Below, piece after piece: positions 1 through 6,273 of a DNA stretch of 8,871 nucleotides. The notes below the pieces were generated by a model. That model worked only from the letters and a program-made list of their open reading frames with translations. It made no database searches and was not told the DNA's origin. The stretch is taken from the NCBI GenBank assembly GCA_024543015.1, contig JAMXCY010000033.1, positions 1 to 8,871 on the forward strand, written 5' to 3'. Source of the stretch: Candidatus Omnitrophota bacterium. GTDB taxonomy: Bacteria; Omnitrophota; Gorgyraeia; JAFGHF01. The position numbers and the translations under genes are program-made. Numbering within the stretch: position 1 is the stretch's first letter; the number at the start of each line of letters is the position of its first letter.

Positions 1-56
1 CTAATAAGCGAATTCTTCAAGAAGCAACGTGCCATAGGGAAAAAGTAATCATCTAA

Positions 57-90
57 GATCCTTCGTCCCGATAAATCGGGACTCAGGATC
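57..90. repeat. Interrupted palindrome (intergenic repeat-like hairpin)
   Basis: An outer 6-bp stem, GATCCT (57-62) with AGGATC (85-90), is separated by a 2x2 internal loop (TC/TC) from a perfect 8-bp inner stem, GTCCCGAT (65-72) with ATCGGGAC (75-82). No T-run follows on either strand, so it does not look like an intrinsic terminator. Compact palindromes of this CCTTCG...CAGGAT type occur repeatedly between genes in several uncultured bacterial lineages, from memory. Whether it is repeated in this genome cannot be seen from one window. Confidence 0.6.
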
Positions 91-116
91 CATAAATTTA
101 CTGCGTAAATTTATGG
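90..116. repeat. Perfect 11-bp inverted repeat abutting tRNA-Ser
   Basis: CCATAAATTTA (90-100) pairs perfectly with TAAATTTATGG (106-116) around a 5-nt loop, CTGCG. It begins at the last base of the preceding palindrome, and its 3' arm includes the first two bases of the mature tRNA-Ser (115-116). In a primary transcript it would form a 5'-leader hairpin next to the RNase P cleavage site and compete with the acceptor stem for two bases. It may be a repeat insertion or a leader structure. Confidence 0.6.
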
Positions 117-202
117 AGAGGTGCCTGAGCGGTTGAAAGGAGCTCCCTGCTAAGGAGTTGATCCTATTACTGGATCCCTGGGTTCGAATCCCAGCCTCTC
201 CG
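115..202 (+). tRNA. tRNA-Ser(GCU)
   Basis: This 88-nt class II tRNA decodes AGC/AGU serine codons. The acceptor stem is GGAGAGG (115-121) with CCTCTCC (195-201), with discriminator G202. The D-stem is CCT/AGG. The anticodon stem GCTCC/GGAGT encloses the loop CTGCTAA with anticodon GCT at 149-151. The long variable arm GATCC/GGATC (160-164/172-176), typical of tRNA-Ser, is present, and the T-stem CTGGG/CCCAG carries TTCGAAT. CCA is not encoded (TTT follows), so it must be added after transcription. This differs from the tRNA-Asn gene at the other end of the window, which encodes CCA. The permease start codon lies only 13 nt downstream. Confidence 0.97.
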
Positions 203-215
203 TTTCTATAGACAT

Positions 216-2078
216 ATGGAAGAAAAACTCAAAAAAGGCTTAGGGCTTCTGGATGTCTTTTGCATTGCCTCCGGGGCAATGATCAGCTCGGGACTGTTTA
301 TTCTGCCGGCTCTGGGCTTTGCCAGGACCGGGCCCAGCATAATCTTTTCTTATATTCTAGCCGGAATTCTAGTCTTACCTGCCATACTGGCCAAGGCAGA
401 GTTGGCTACGGCCATGCCCAAAGCTGGCGGCGTCTATTTTTTCATTGAGCGTAGTATGGGAGCGCCCTTAGGTACCATCGGCGGCTTGGCCAGCTGGTTT
501 TCTTTGAGTTTTAAGACTGCCTTTGCGCTTTTAGGAATAGGTATTGTTGCTACGCTGCTTAATCCAGCAATTTCAGAGATACAGATAAAGTTTATTGCTG
601 TGGGGTGTTGCCTTTTCTTTATGTTCGTGAATATCCTCGGAGTTAAGCATACCGGCAGATTTCAGGTAATATTAGTCCTTTCGCTGATCGGGATACTCAT
701 TTTATATGTGTTTCACGGCTTTTCATTTATTCAACCGCAAAGATATATTCCCTTTATGCCAAATGGAATAGGTCCGGTTTTTGCTACTGCGGGTTTAGTC
801 TTTGTTTCTTTCGGCGGATTAACCAAGATAGCCTGTGTGGCTGAAGAGGTAAAGGATCCGGGGCGCAACATTCCTCTGGGGATGTTTCTTGCTTTTGGCA
901 TTGTGATGATTCTTTATGTTGGAGTTGTTTTTGTTACGGTAGGGTTGATTGATTCCGTAGAATTGGCTAATTCTCTGACCCCCATTTCACTGGGCGCAGC
1001 TAAGTTCATGGGAAACTCAGGAATCACAATTTTGGCCTTTGCTGCTTTTTTAGCTTTTGTCTCCACAGCCAATGCCGGCATCTTAACCGCCTCGCGAGGT
1101 TCTCTAGCCATGAGTCGGGATTCGCTCTTGCCTCGATTTTTTCAAAGAATACATGCCCGCTCCAAAACTCCTCGTTTTTCTATAATCTTTACCACTGCCT
1201 TTACAATTATAGTCATCTTGTTTTTAAACCTGGAGAATTTGGTTAAGACAGCATCTACCCTGATGATTCTTTTGTTTCTATTTGTAAATTTATCCCTGAT
1301 TGTGATGCGCGAAAGCAAGATTCAGAGTTATCGGCCAAAATTCTATTCTCCGTTTTATCCCTGGATTCAAATATTAGGAATCATTGGATATGGGTTTCTT
1401 ATTTTCCAGATGGGCGTGGTGCCGCTTTCGATAACCGCAGTCTTTATTGCCGCCAGCTTACTCTGGTATTTTATTTACGCCAGAAACAGGGTCAACCGCC
1501 AAGCAGCCCTGGTGCATGTTATTGAACGTATTACAGCCAGGGAGTTAGTTGATGCTACTTTGCCGGATGAATTAAAAGAGATTATCATTGAACGCGATGA
1601 GATTGTTGAAGACAGGTTTGACCATTTGATTAAAGAGGGTGTGTTTTTAGATTTAGAGGAAAAAATAAGCAGAGACGAGTTTTTTAAACAGGCGAGTAAA
1701 TTTCTCGCCGGAAAGCTGGCAATTGAGCCGGAGAGTTTAACTCAGTTATTCATCCAACGGGAACAGGAATCGCATACCGTAATCAGACCCGGCCTGGCTA
1801 TTCCACATATCATTATTGAAGGCAAGCATAAGTTCAATATCCTTTTAGCCCGGGCAAAACAAGGGGTCATCTTTCCCGACACCCGGGAGCCAGTACATAC
1901 TATCTTTGTGCTTGTGGGTACGCGCGATGAACGCAATTTTCACCTGCGTGCCTTGGCCGCCATTGCCCAGATTGCTCAAGATGCGGGGTTTGATGAAAAG
2001 TGGTTGGCGGCGCGCAATAGCGAGGAATTAAGAGATATTATCTTATTGGCAGAAAGAAAACGCTTCGGAGGAAAATAA
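216..2078 (+). CDS. APC-superfamily amino acid permease fused to a C-terminal PTS EIIA-type domain
   Basis: The 620-residue protein has two parts. Residues about 8-420 form a multi-helix APC transporter. The TM1 substrate-loop motif is GAMISSGLF (20-28; the usual form is GxxIGSGIF, so one Gly is Ser here), and the TM6 region carries FGGLTKIACVAEEVKDP...RNIP (199-220), as in amino acid/polyamine permeases. After a charged linker (about 421-480), residues about 485-615 resemble the fructose/PtsN-type EIIA domain (PTS_EIIA_2), with the candidate phospho-His H531 in GLAIPH and a second conserved His, H576, in NFHLRAL. The substrate cannot be read from the sequence; an amino acid or other organic cation is likely. 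The EIIA part probably regulates transport in response to PTS phosphorylation (inference; no EI, HPr, EIIB or EIIC gene is present here). The ATG at 216 has no Shine-Dalgarno sequence but fits the family N-terminus. The next gene follows after 1 nt. Confidence 0.9.
   Translation: MEEKLKKGLGLLDVFCIASGAMISSGLFILPALGFARTGPSIIFSYILAGILVLPAILAKAELATAMPKAGGVYFFIERSMGAPLGTIGGLASWFSLSFKTAFALLGIGIVATLLNPAISEIQIKFIAVGCCLFFMFVNILGVKHTGRFQVILVLSLIGILILYVFHGFSFIQPQRYIPFMPNGIGPVFATAGLVFVSFGGLTKIACVAEEVKDPGRNIPLGMFLAFGIVMILYVGVVFVTVGLIDSVELANSLTPISLGAAKFMGNSGITILAFAAFLAFVSTANAGILTASRGSLAMSRDSLLPRFFQRIHARSKTPRFSIIFTTAFTIIVILFLNLENLVKTASTLMILLFLFVNLSLIVMRESKIQSYRPKFYSPFYPWIQILGIIGYGFLIFQMGVVPLSITAVFIAASLLWYFIYARNRVNRQAALVHVIERITARELVDATLPDELKEIIIERDEIVEDRFDHLIKEGVFLDLEEKISRDEFFKQASKFLAGKLAIEPESLTQLFIQREQESHTVIRPGLAIPHIIIEGKHKFNILLARAKQGVIFPDTREPVHTIFVLVGTRDERNFHLRALAAIAQIAQDAGFDEKWLAARNSEELRDIILLAERKRFGGK
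2067..2071 (+). promoter_or_regulatory. Shine-Dalgarno GGAGG deciding a TTG start
   Basis: GGAGG lies inside the last codons of the permease-EIIA gene, 8 nt before TTG at 2080. The spacing supports the TTG as a genuine start, since the first in-frame ATG would remove the first membrane segment. Placement inside the upstream gene suggests translational coupling. Confidence 0.75.
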
Positions 2079-2079
2079 A

Positions 2080-3093
2080 TTGTTTATTCTCTGTATAAAG
2101 TTCATTCTTTCGGCGGCAATCGTAGTATTTGCCGGATATAAGATTTGTATCTATGCCGATAAAATTGCCCAAATTGTCAAAATCGGCCGCACCTTTATTG
2201 GGCTTATGCTTTTGGCTGTAGTCACGTCCCTGCCTGAGATGGCAGTGACAATCAGCGCCGTAAAAATTCAGGCTTTAGATTTAGGCTTGGGAGACCTCTT
2301 TGGCAGCAACCTGTTTAACTTAACCATCGTAGGCATTATCTTTTTGGCCTTTATCAAAAAGCCAAAAATGGTTAGTTTTGAGCCCATACATTTTATTAGC
2401 TTAAGCATTAGCGCTATTCTGATTACCCTGGCGTCAATGGGCATAGTCTTTTATAATTTCATCAATCCCCATGTCGGCTACTCTAAATTCCTGCTTGATC
2501 TATGGACAGTCTTAATCTTGGTTATTTATCTTTTTGGTGCCTATCTTATTTTTCGCAGCGAAAAATCCAAGACCGGCGCTTTGCCTGAAAAAGATTTTTC
2601 TAAAAGTAAGGGCATTGCTCAAACCTGGTTGAAATTCTTAGCTTTTTCTGCACTATTGGTTGGTTTCGCCATTTATCTTGCCCGACTGGGTGATATTATT
2701 GCCCAGATACCGGTGGCCGGAGTAGCTTTGGGTGGCACCTTTGTAGGCAGTTTATTGATTGCTATTACTACATCTTTACCTGAGACGGCTGTAGCTATCT
2801 CAGCGATAAGATTGGGTTTTCTGGATATGGCCCTGGGCAATATCTTTGGCAGCAATATGTTCAACATGCTTATTATTCCAATTATGGATTTAGCTTTAGG
2901 AAGAAAGGTTATTTTATCTTGCGTCTCTTCCGTTCATCTGTTTACGGCGCTTTTTGTGCTTATTTCTACTGCCTTGGTCTCAGTCGGCCTGATTTATCGC
3001 AGTCGCAGGAAAATTCCCGGCTTAGCCTGGGATTCTTTCGCTATACTTTTTGTGTATTTTGCAGCCAACGTCGTTAACTTCTATTTGAGGTAA
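2080..3093 (+). CDS. Calcium/sodium antiporter, CaCA family (YrbG-like)
   Basis: This 337-residue integral membrane protein exchanges cations across the cytoplasmic membrane, by family Ca2+ for Na+ or H+. It shows the inverted duplication that defines the family. The alpha-1 repeat has GRTFIGLMLLAVVTSLPE (36-53) and GDLFGSNLFN (71-80). The alpha-2 repeat has GGTFVGSLLIAITTSLPE (218-235) and GNIFGSNMFN (253-262). The ion-binding acidic residues E53 and E235 are present. In repeat 1, D72 replaces the commoner Asn of GN..GSN. Its length is close to E. coli YrbG (about 325). The TTG start is backed by GGAGG 8 nt upstream. It is separated by one base from the permease-EIIA gene, so the two are probably coexpressed. 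Actual ion specificity is not readable from the sequence. Confidence 0.92.
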   Translation: MFILCIKFILSAAIVVFAGYKICIYADKIAQIVKIGRTFIGLMLLAVVTSLPEMAVTISAVKIQALDLGLGDLFGSNLFNLTIVGIIFLAFIKKPKMVSFEPIHFISLSISAILITLASMGIVFYNFINPHVGYSKFLLDLWTVLILVIYLFGAYLIFRSEKSKTGALPEKDFSKSKGIAQTWLKFLAFSALLVGFAIYLARLGDIIAQIPVAGVALGGTFVGSLLIAITTSLPETAVAISAIRLGFLDMALGNIFGSNMFNMLIIPIMDLALGRKVILSCVSSVHLFTALFVLISTALVSVGLIYRSRRKIPGLAWDSFAILFVYFAANVVNFYLR

Positions 3094-3109
3094 TCTAGGA
3101 GAACTAAAG

Positions 3110-4753
3110 ATGGGATATCTTGTCTTTGCCCGCAAATGGCGGCCACAAAATTTTGATCAGCTAATTGGCCAGGAACATGTCGCTACCACCTTAAAAAATG
3201 CCATTTCATTTGATCGCGTGGCCCACGCTTATCTTTTTACCGGTCCCCGGGGGATTGGCAAGACCTCTACAGCCAGAATCCTAGCCAAGGCCTTAAATTG
3301 CGAAAAGGGCCCGACGCCTTCACCTTGCAATGTTTGCGACTGTTGCCGTGAGATCTCCGTTGGCCGCAGTCTGGATGTGATGGAAATAGACGGCGCCTCC
3401 AACCGCGGCATTGAACAGATCAGGCAATTAAGGGAAAATGTTAAATTTGCCCCGGCAAAAAGCCGTTTTAAAATCTATATCATTGATGAGGTGCATCAGA
3501 TTACCACCGACGGCTTTAACGCACTACTGAAGACTCTGGAGGAGCCGCCAGCGCATGTAAAGTTTATCTTTGCCACAACGCAAGCGCATAAGATTTTACC
3601 AACGATCCTTTCCCGTTGCCAGCGTTTCGACTTTAAACCGCTTTCTATTTCCTCTATTACCCAGAAGCTAAAAAAAATAATGAAACAGGAAAAATTAGAT
3701 GTTACCGATGAGGCCCTGCTTTACATTGCCCGTGCCTCATCAGGGAGTATGCGCGATGCCGAATCGATTCTTGACCAGGTAAGCTCTTTCTGCAGAGGTA
3801 AAGTAAAATTGGAGACGGTGACCTCGATGTTGGGAATGGTGGACATGGAGGCCCTCTGGGAGATTTCCCAGAAGCTGATCCAGCGCAAGACACAGGAAAC
3901 GCTTATTCTGGTAGAGAAGATTATTAATCAAGGCAAAGACCTCCCTCAGTTTATTGCTAGCCTAATGGAGCATTTTCGCAATATTTTGATTGCCAAGATA
4001 GTAGATGCCAGACACGCAGGTGAGTTAATTGATTTACCCAAGGAGCACCTGGAGCGTATCTCTGCAGAAGCCAAGGACCTGACTTTTGAGGAAATATTTT
4101 ATATCTTTAATATTCTGGTGCGCACTCAAGATAATTTAAGGAGGGCCCTCTCTTCGCGGGTAGTGGTGGAGGTAGCTTTAGTTAAACTCACTCAGCGAGG
4201 CAATCTTACTTCTTTAGATGAGATTTTATCCAGACTGAATAAATTTGAGCAGGGCTTAGGCAAGGCAGGAGTGCCGTTGAAAGAAAATTATGCTGAAAAT
4301 AACGACCAGGAGCAAGCCCAAGACACTTCAGAAGCTGCTTTAGAAAACACGAGACCCATATCCGAGGGGTCTTCGCAAAAATCAAATCATAGTTGGCCGG
4401 ATTTATTGGAGGCGATAAAAGAAGAGAAAATCCTTATAGCTTCTTATTTAGAGTTTGGACATCTGGTTGGCCTTGACGATAAAATGATTACCGTTGCTTT
4501 TTCCCAGAAGCATAATTTCTATAAAGAGACTCTAGAGCAGTTGGAGAATAAGAAGGCGATCGAAGAAAAAGCAAAAGAAATATTTCAGCGCCCTTTAAAG
4601 ATAAAATTTATTTTAGATAAAAATTTAGATGCAGCGGCTTCTAAAGATGAAGAAGAAGCTGAAGAATCAGGAAAAAAGATAGCGGCTGAACCGATTATCC
4701 AATCTGCCTTGAAGATCTTTCAGGGACGCATTACTAAACGCTTCTCACAATAA
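3110..4753 (+). CDS. dnaX: DNA polymerase III subunits gamma/tau (clamp loader ATPase)
   Basis: This is the AAA+ clamp-loader subunit that helps load the beta sliding clamp and organise the replisome. The Walker A motif GPRGIGKT is at 45-52. A zinc-binding set at C64, C73, C76 and C79 matches the E. coli positions. Walker B is IIDEVH (124-129), sensor 1 lies around ATT (155-157), the arginine-finger region SRC is at 168-170, and sensor 2 is GSMRDAES (212-219). Domain III continues to about 370, followed by a charged low-complexity linker and a C-terminal tau-like domain (about 425-510). The 547 residues compare with 643 in E. coli and 563 in B. subtilis. AGGAGA (3097-3102) lies 7 nt before the ATG. 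A possible frameshift heptamer lies near the 3' end. recR starts 5 nt after the stop. Confidence 0.97.
   Translation: MGYLVFARKWRPQNFDQLIGQEHVATTLKNAISFDRVAHAYLFTGPRGIGKTSTARILAKALNCEKGPTPSPCNVCDCCREISVGRSLDVMEIDGASNRGIEQIRQLRENVKFAPAKSRFKIYIIDEVHQITTDGFNALLKTLEEPPAHVKFIFATTQAHKILPTILSRCQRFDFKPLSISSITQKLKKIMKQEKLDVTDEALLYIARASSGSMRDAESILDQVSSFCRGKVKLETVTSMLGMVDMEALWEISQKLIQRKTQETLILVEKIINQGKDLPQFIASLMEHFRNILIAKIVDARHAGELIDLPKEHLERISAEAKDLTFEEIFYIFNILVRTQDNLRRALSSRVVVEVALVKLTQRGNLTSLDEILSRLNKFEQGLGKAGVPLKENYAENNDQEQAQDTSEAALENTRPISEGSSQKSNHSWPDLLEAIKEEKILIASYLEFGHLVGLDDKMITVAFSQKHNFYKETLEQLENKKAIEEKAKEIFQRPLKIKFILDKNLDAAASKDEEEAEESGKKIAAEPIIQSALKIFQGRITKRFSQ
4672..4678 (+). promoter_or_regulatory. 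A AAA AAG slippery heptamer in dnaX (possible -1 frameshift site)
   Basis: The reading frame across codons GGA-AAA-AAG gives exactly A|AAA|AAG, the phase used in E. coli dnaX. A -1 slip would add GAT AGC GGC and then meet TGA at 4687-4689. The slip is at residue 523-524 of 547, so the alternative product would lose only about 20 residues rather than the tau domains. I see no strong upstream SD-like stimulator and only a weak downstream CGG/CCG stem, so function is uncertain. Confidence 0.3.
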
Positions 4754-4758
4754 ATATA

Positions 4759-5358
4759 ATGGCAAATTACGCTAAGTCCTTAACTAAGTTGATTGAAGAA
4801 TTTGCTAAATTGCCGGGGATTGGTCCTAAGAGCGCAGAACGCCTGGCCCTTCACGTACTTAAAGGCTCATTGGATCAAGCCAAAGGTTTGGCCCTGGCAA
4901 TAGTAAAGGCCAAACAGAGCTTAGGTTACTGTAAAATTTGTAATAACCTATCTGAGGCCCAGACCTGTCCTGTTTGTCAGGATTATCGTCGGGATAAAAG
5001 CACTATTTGTGTGGTTGGCGAGCCCAAAGATGTATTGGCCATTGAGAAATCAGGCGCTTATCATGGTGTTTATCATGTGCTGTTGGGGCTAGTCTCACCC
5101 TTAGATGGGGTAAAACCCGAAGATTTAAAAATCAGAGAACTTTTGCACAGGATAAAACAGAATCAGATCAAAGAGGTAATTGTGGCCACAGATTCTGATG
5201 CCGATGGGGAGACTACAGCGCTATATTTGGGTAAATTGATTAAGCCTTTGGGAGTGAAGATAAGCCGGATTGCCTGCGGTATTCCTGCCGGAGGAAATTT
5301 AGAATACGCCGATCAGGCAACGCTGGGTAAGGCCTTAGAAGGCAGGCGGGAGATTTAG
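4759..5358 (+). CDS. recR: Recombination mediator RecR
   Basis: RecR works with RecO (and RecF) to load RecA on SSB-coated single-stranded DNA during gap repair. At 199 residues it is of normal length. The N-terminal helix-hairpin-helix is LPGIGPKSAERLALHVL (18-34). The C4 zinc finger is C58-x2-C61...C70-x2-C73. The Toprim domain starts at VGEPKD (86-91), and the C-terminal walker-like segment is GIPAGGNLEYADQATLGKAL (174-193). The second Toprim motif reads ATDSDADGETTALYL (143-157), whereas bacillary and many other RecR proteins have ATNPxxEGEATA. The acidic DxDxD form is unusual to my eye. No clear SD precedes the ATG, and translation may be coupled to dnaX, whose stop is 5 nt upstream. The ybaB gene commonly placed between dnaX and recR is absent. 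Confidence 0.97.
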   Translation: MANYAKSLTKLIEEFAKLPGIGPKSAERLALHVLKGSLDQAKGLALAIVKAKQSLGYCKICNNLSEAQTCPVCQDYRRDKSTICVVGEPKDVLAIEKSGAYHGVYHVLLGLVSPLDGVKPEDLKIRELLHRIKQNQIKEVIVATDSDADGETTALYLGKLIKPLGVKISRIACGIPAGGNLEYADQATLGKALEGRREI

Positions 5359-5369
5359 TTTAAAAGTTG
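5355..5369 (+). repeat. Spacer repeat TTAGTTTAAAAGTTG, copy 1
   Basis: The 15-mer includes the TAG stop of recR (5356-5358), and its final G is the first base of the porG Shine-Dalgarno. An identical 15-mer occurs at 6246-6260, with partial copies at 7449-7486 and, inverted, at 8446-8457. Confidence 0.7.
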
Positions 5370-5373
5370 GAGG
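5369..5373 (+). promoter_or_regulatory. Shine-Dalgarno GGAGG deciding the porG start
   Basis: GGAGG stands 5 nt before ATG at 5379. An in-frame TTG at 5367 would overlap this site and have no SD of its own, so 5379 is the better start. Confidence 0.75.
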
Positions 5374-5378
5374 CAAGA

Positions 5379-5948
5379 ATGAAGGATTTGATTGAAGTGC
5401 GCTGGCACGGAAGAGGCGGCCAGGGAGCAAAAACCGCGGCGCAATTTTTAGCAGAAGCAGCTTTAGATACCGGAAAATACATTCAGGCCTTTCCGGAATA
5501 CGGCCCGGAACGCTCCGGCGCCCCAATCAGGACCTATACCAGAATCAGCGAAAAACCGATTAATCTGCACTGTAGTATAGCTAATCCCGAATACGTAGTG
5601 GTGATCGACCCCACACTGGTAACGCCGAAAGTTGTGGAGGGCTTAACCGATAAAGGAGTGCTTCTGGTAAATACGAATGAGCCGATAGAGTCTGTACGCA
5701 AGAAGACCGGATTTCAAGGCGGCAAGGTAGCCTGCGTAGACGCAACCAAAATTTCATTGGATACCTTAGGCAGGCCAATGCCGAATATGCCCATGCTCGG
5801 GGCGCTGTTAAAGGTTGCCCCTTTAGTAAAATTAGATGTTTTATATGAAAAAATTAGAGCCAAGTTTTTAAAGAAGATCGGAGATGAAAAAACTAATGCT
5901 AATATTGCCGGTGTCAAACGGGCTTACGAGGAGGTCAACATAGGATGA
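5379..5948 (+). CDS. porG: 2-oxoacid (probably pyruvate):ferredoxin oxidoreductase, gamma subunit
   Basis: This is the gamma subunit of the four-subunit thiamine-diphosphate enzyme that oxidises pyruvate plus CoA to acetyl-CoA, CO2 and reduced ferredoxin in the cytoplasm. The 189-residue product belongs to the POR gamma/catalytic-domain family. Seen here are WHGRGGQGAKTAAQFLAEA (9-27, with GRGGQG at 11-16), the FPEYGPERSGAP loop (38-49) and PNMPMLGAL (135-143), all typical of this subunit. The length matches stand-alone gamma subunits. The start was set at the ATG with GGAGG 5 nt upstream. It overlaps the delta gene by 4 nt (ATGA), implying coupled translation and stoichiometric assembly. The related 2-ketoisovalerate enzyme (VOR) is the main alternative for the whole complex. 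Confidence 0.92.
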   Translation: MKDLIEVRWHGRGGQGAKTAAQFLAEAALDTGKYIQAFPEYGPERSGAPIRTYTRISEKPINLHCSIANPEYVVVIDPTLVTPKVVEGLTDKGVLLVNTNEPIESVRKKTGFQGGKVACVDATKISLDTLGRPMPNMPMLGALLKVAPLVKLDVLYEKIRAKFLKKIGDEKTNANIAGVKRAYEEVNIG

Positions 5949-6244
5949 CTAAAGGCAGTCCCAAGCGAAGCGAAGAAAAAGGTTGGAAGGAAATCCCTAT
6001 CGGGGGAGTGATCGATAAAGCCGGTAGCGCCGCCGAATACAATACCGGTGATTGGCGCACCTTTAAACCAATTGTCGACAAAGACAAATGCATCCATTGC
6101 CTGCAGTGTTGGATGTATTGCCCGGATTCTTCGGTTTTGGTCAAAGATAAAAAGATGGTTGGTTTTGACTATGAACATTGTAAGGGCTGTGGCATCTGCG
6201 CATCAGTTTGCCCGGTGAAATGTATTAAGATGGAGAAAGAGTAG
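5945..6244 (+). CDS. porD: 2-oxoacid:ferredoxin oxidoreductase, delta subunit (2[4Fe-4S] ferredoxin-like)
   Basis: This 99-residue electron-transfer subunit carries two [4Fe-4S] clusters that pass electrons from the TPP/proximal-cluster catalytic unit towards external ferredoxin. The first cluster motif is C49-x2-C52-x2-C55-x3-C59-P and the second is C79-x2-C82-x2-C85-x3-C89-P; an extra Cys is at 93. The N-terminal half (WKEIPIGGV... TGDWRTFKPIVDKDKC) is the usual delta-subunit lead-in. AGGAGG (5929-5934), inside the end of porG, is 10 nt before the ATG, and the start overlaps the porG stop as ATGA. Its presence as a separate gene marks the four-subunit (Thermotoga/archaeal-like) architecture rather than the fused single-chain PFOR of many anaerobes. 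Confidence 0.95.
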   Translation: MTKGSPKRSEEKGWKEIPIGGVIDKAGSAAEYNTGDWRTFKPIVDKDKCIHCLQCWMYCPDSSVLVKDKKMVGFDYEHCKGCGICASVCPVKCIKMEKE

Positions 6245-6245
6245 A

Positions 6246-6260
6246 TTAGTTTAAAAGTTG
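6246..6260 (+). repeat. Spacer repeat TTAGTTTAAAAGTTG, copy 2
   Basis: Identical in all 15 bases to 5355-5369. It starts 2 nt after the porD stop codon and ends just before the porA Shine-Dalgarno. Confidence 0.7.
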
Positions 6261-6262
6261 AA

Positions 6263-6268
6263 AGGTGA
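6263..6268 (+). promoter_or_regulatory. Shine-Dalgarno AGGTGA deciding the porA start
   Basis: AGGTGA is fully complementary to the anti-SD core and lies 5 nt before ATG at 6274. The in-frame GTG at 6265 falls within this site, so the ATG is preferred. Confidence 0.7.
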
Positions 6269-6273
6269 GAAAG

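Noticed and set aside
1..56. Possible 3' end of an upstream gene, in two open frames ending TAA at 46-48 and 54-56
   Set aside because: Only 15-17 codons are visible in each frame, the frames compete, and neither tail matches a family I recognise.
57..90. Intrinsic terminator for the gene upstream of the window
   Set aside because: The hairpin is not followed by a T-run on either strand.
3670..3677. Run of eight A in dnaX as a programmed frameshift or slippage site
   Set aside because: It falls near residue 188, inside the ATPase domains. A truncated product would lack most of the clamp-loader fold, unlike known gamma forms.
4755..4760. Perfect TATAAT before recR as a -10 promoter box
   Set aside because: Its last two bases are the AT of the recR start codon, and there is no convincing -35 box 16-18 nt upstream. 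Probably chance in an AT-rich spacer.
5367..5378. Upstream TTG start for porG
   Set aside because: It overlaps the GGAGG site that serves the ATG at 5379, and the extra residues are not part of the family N-terminus.
6265..6273. Upstream GTG start for porA
   Set aside because: It lies within the AGGTGA ribosome-binding site for the ATG at 6274.
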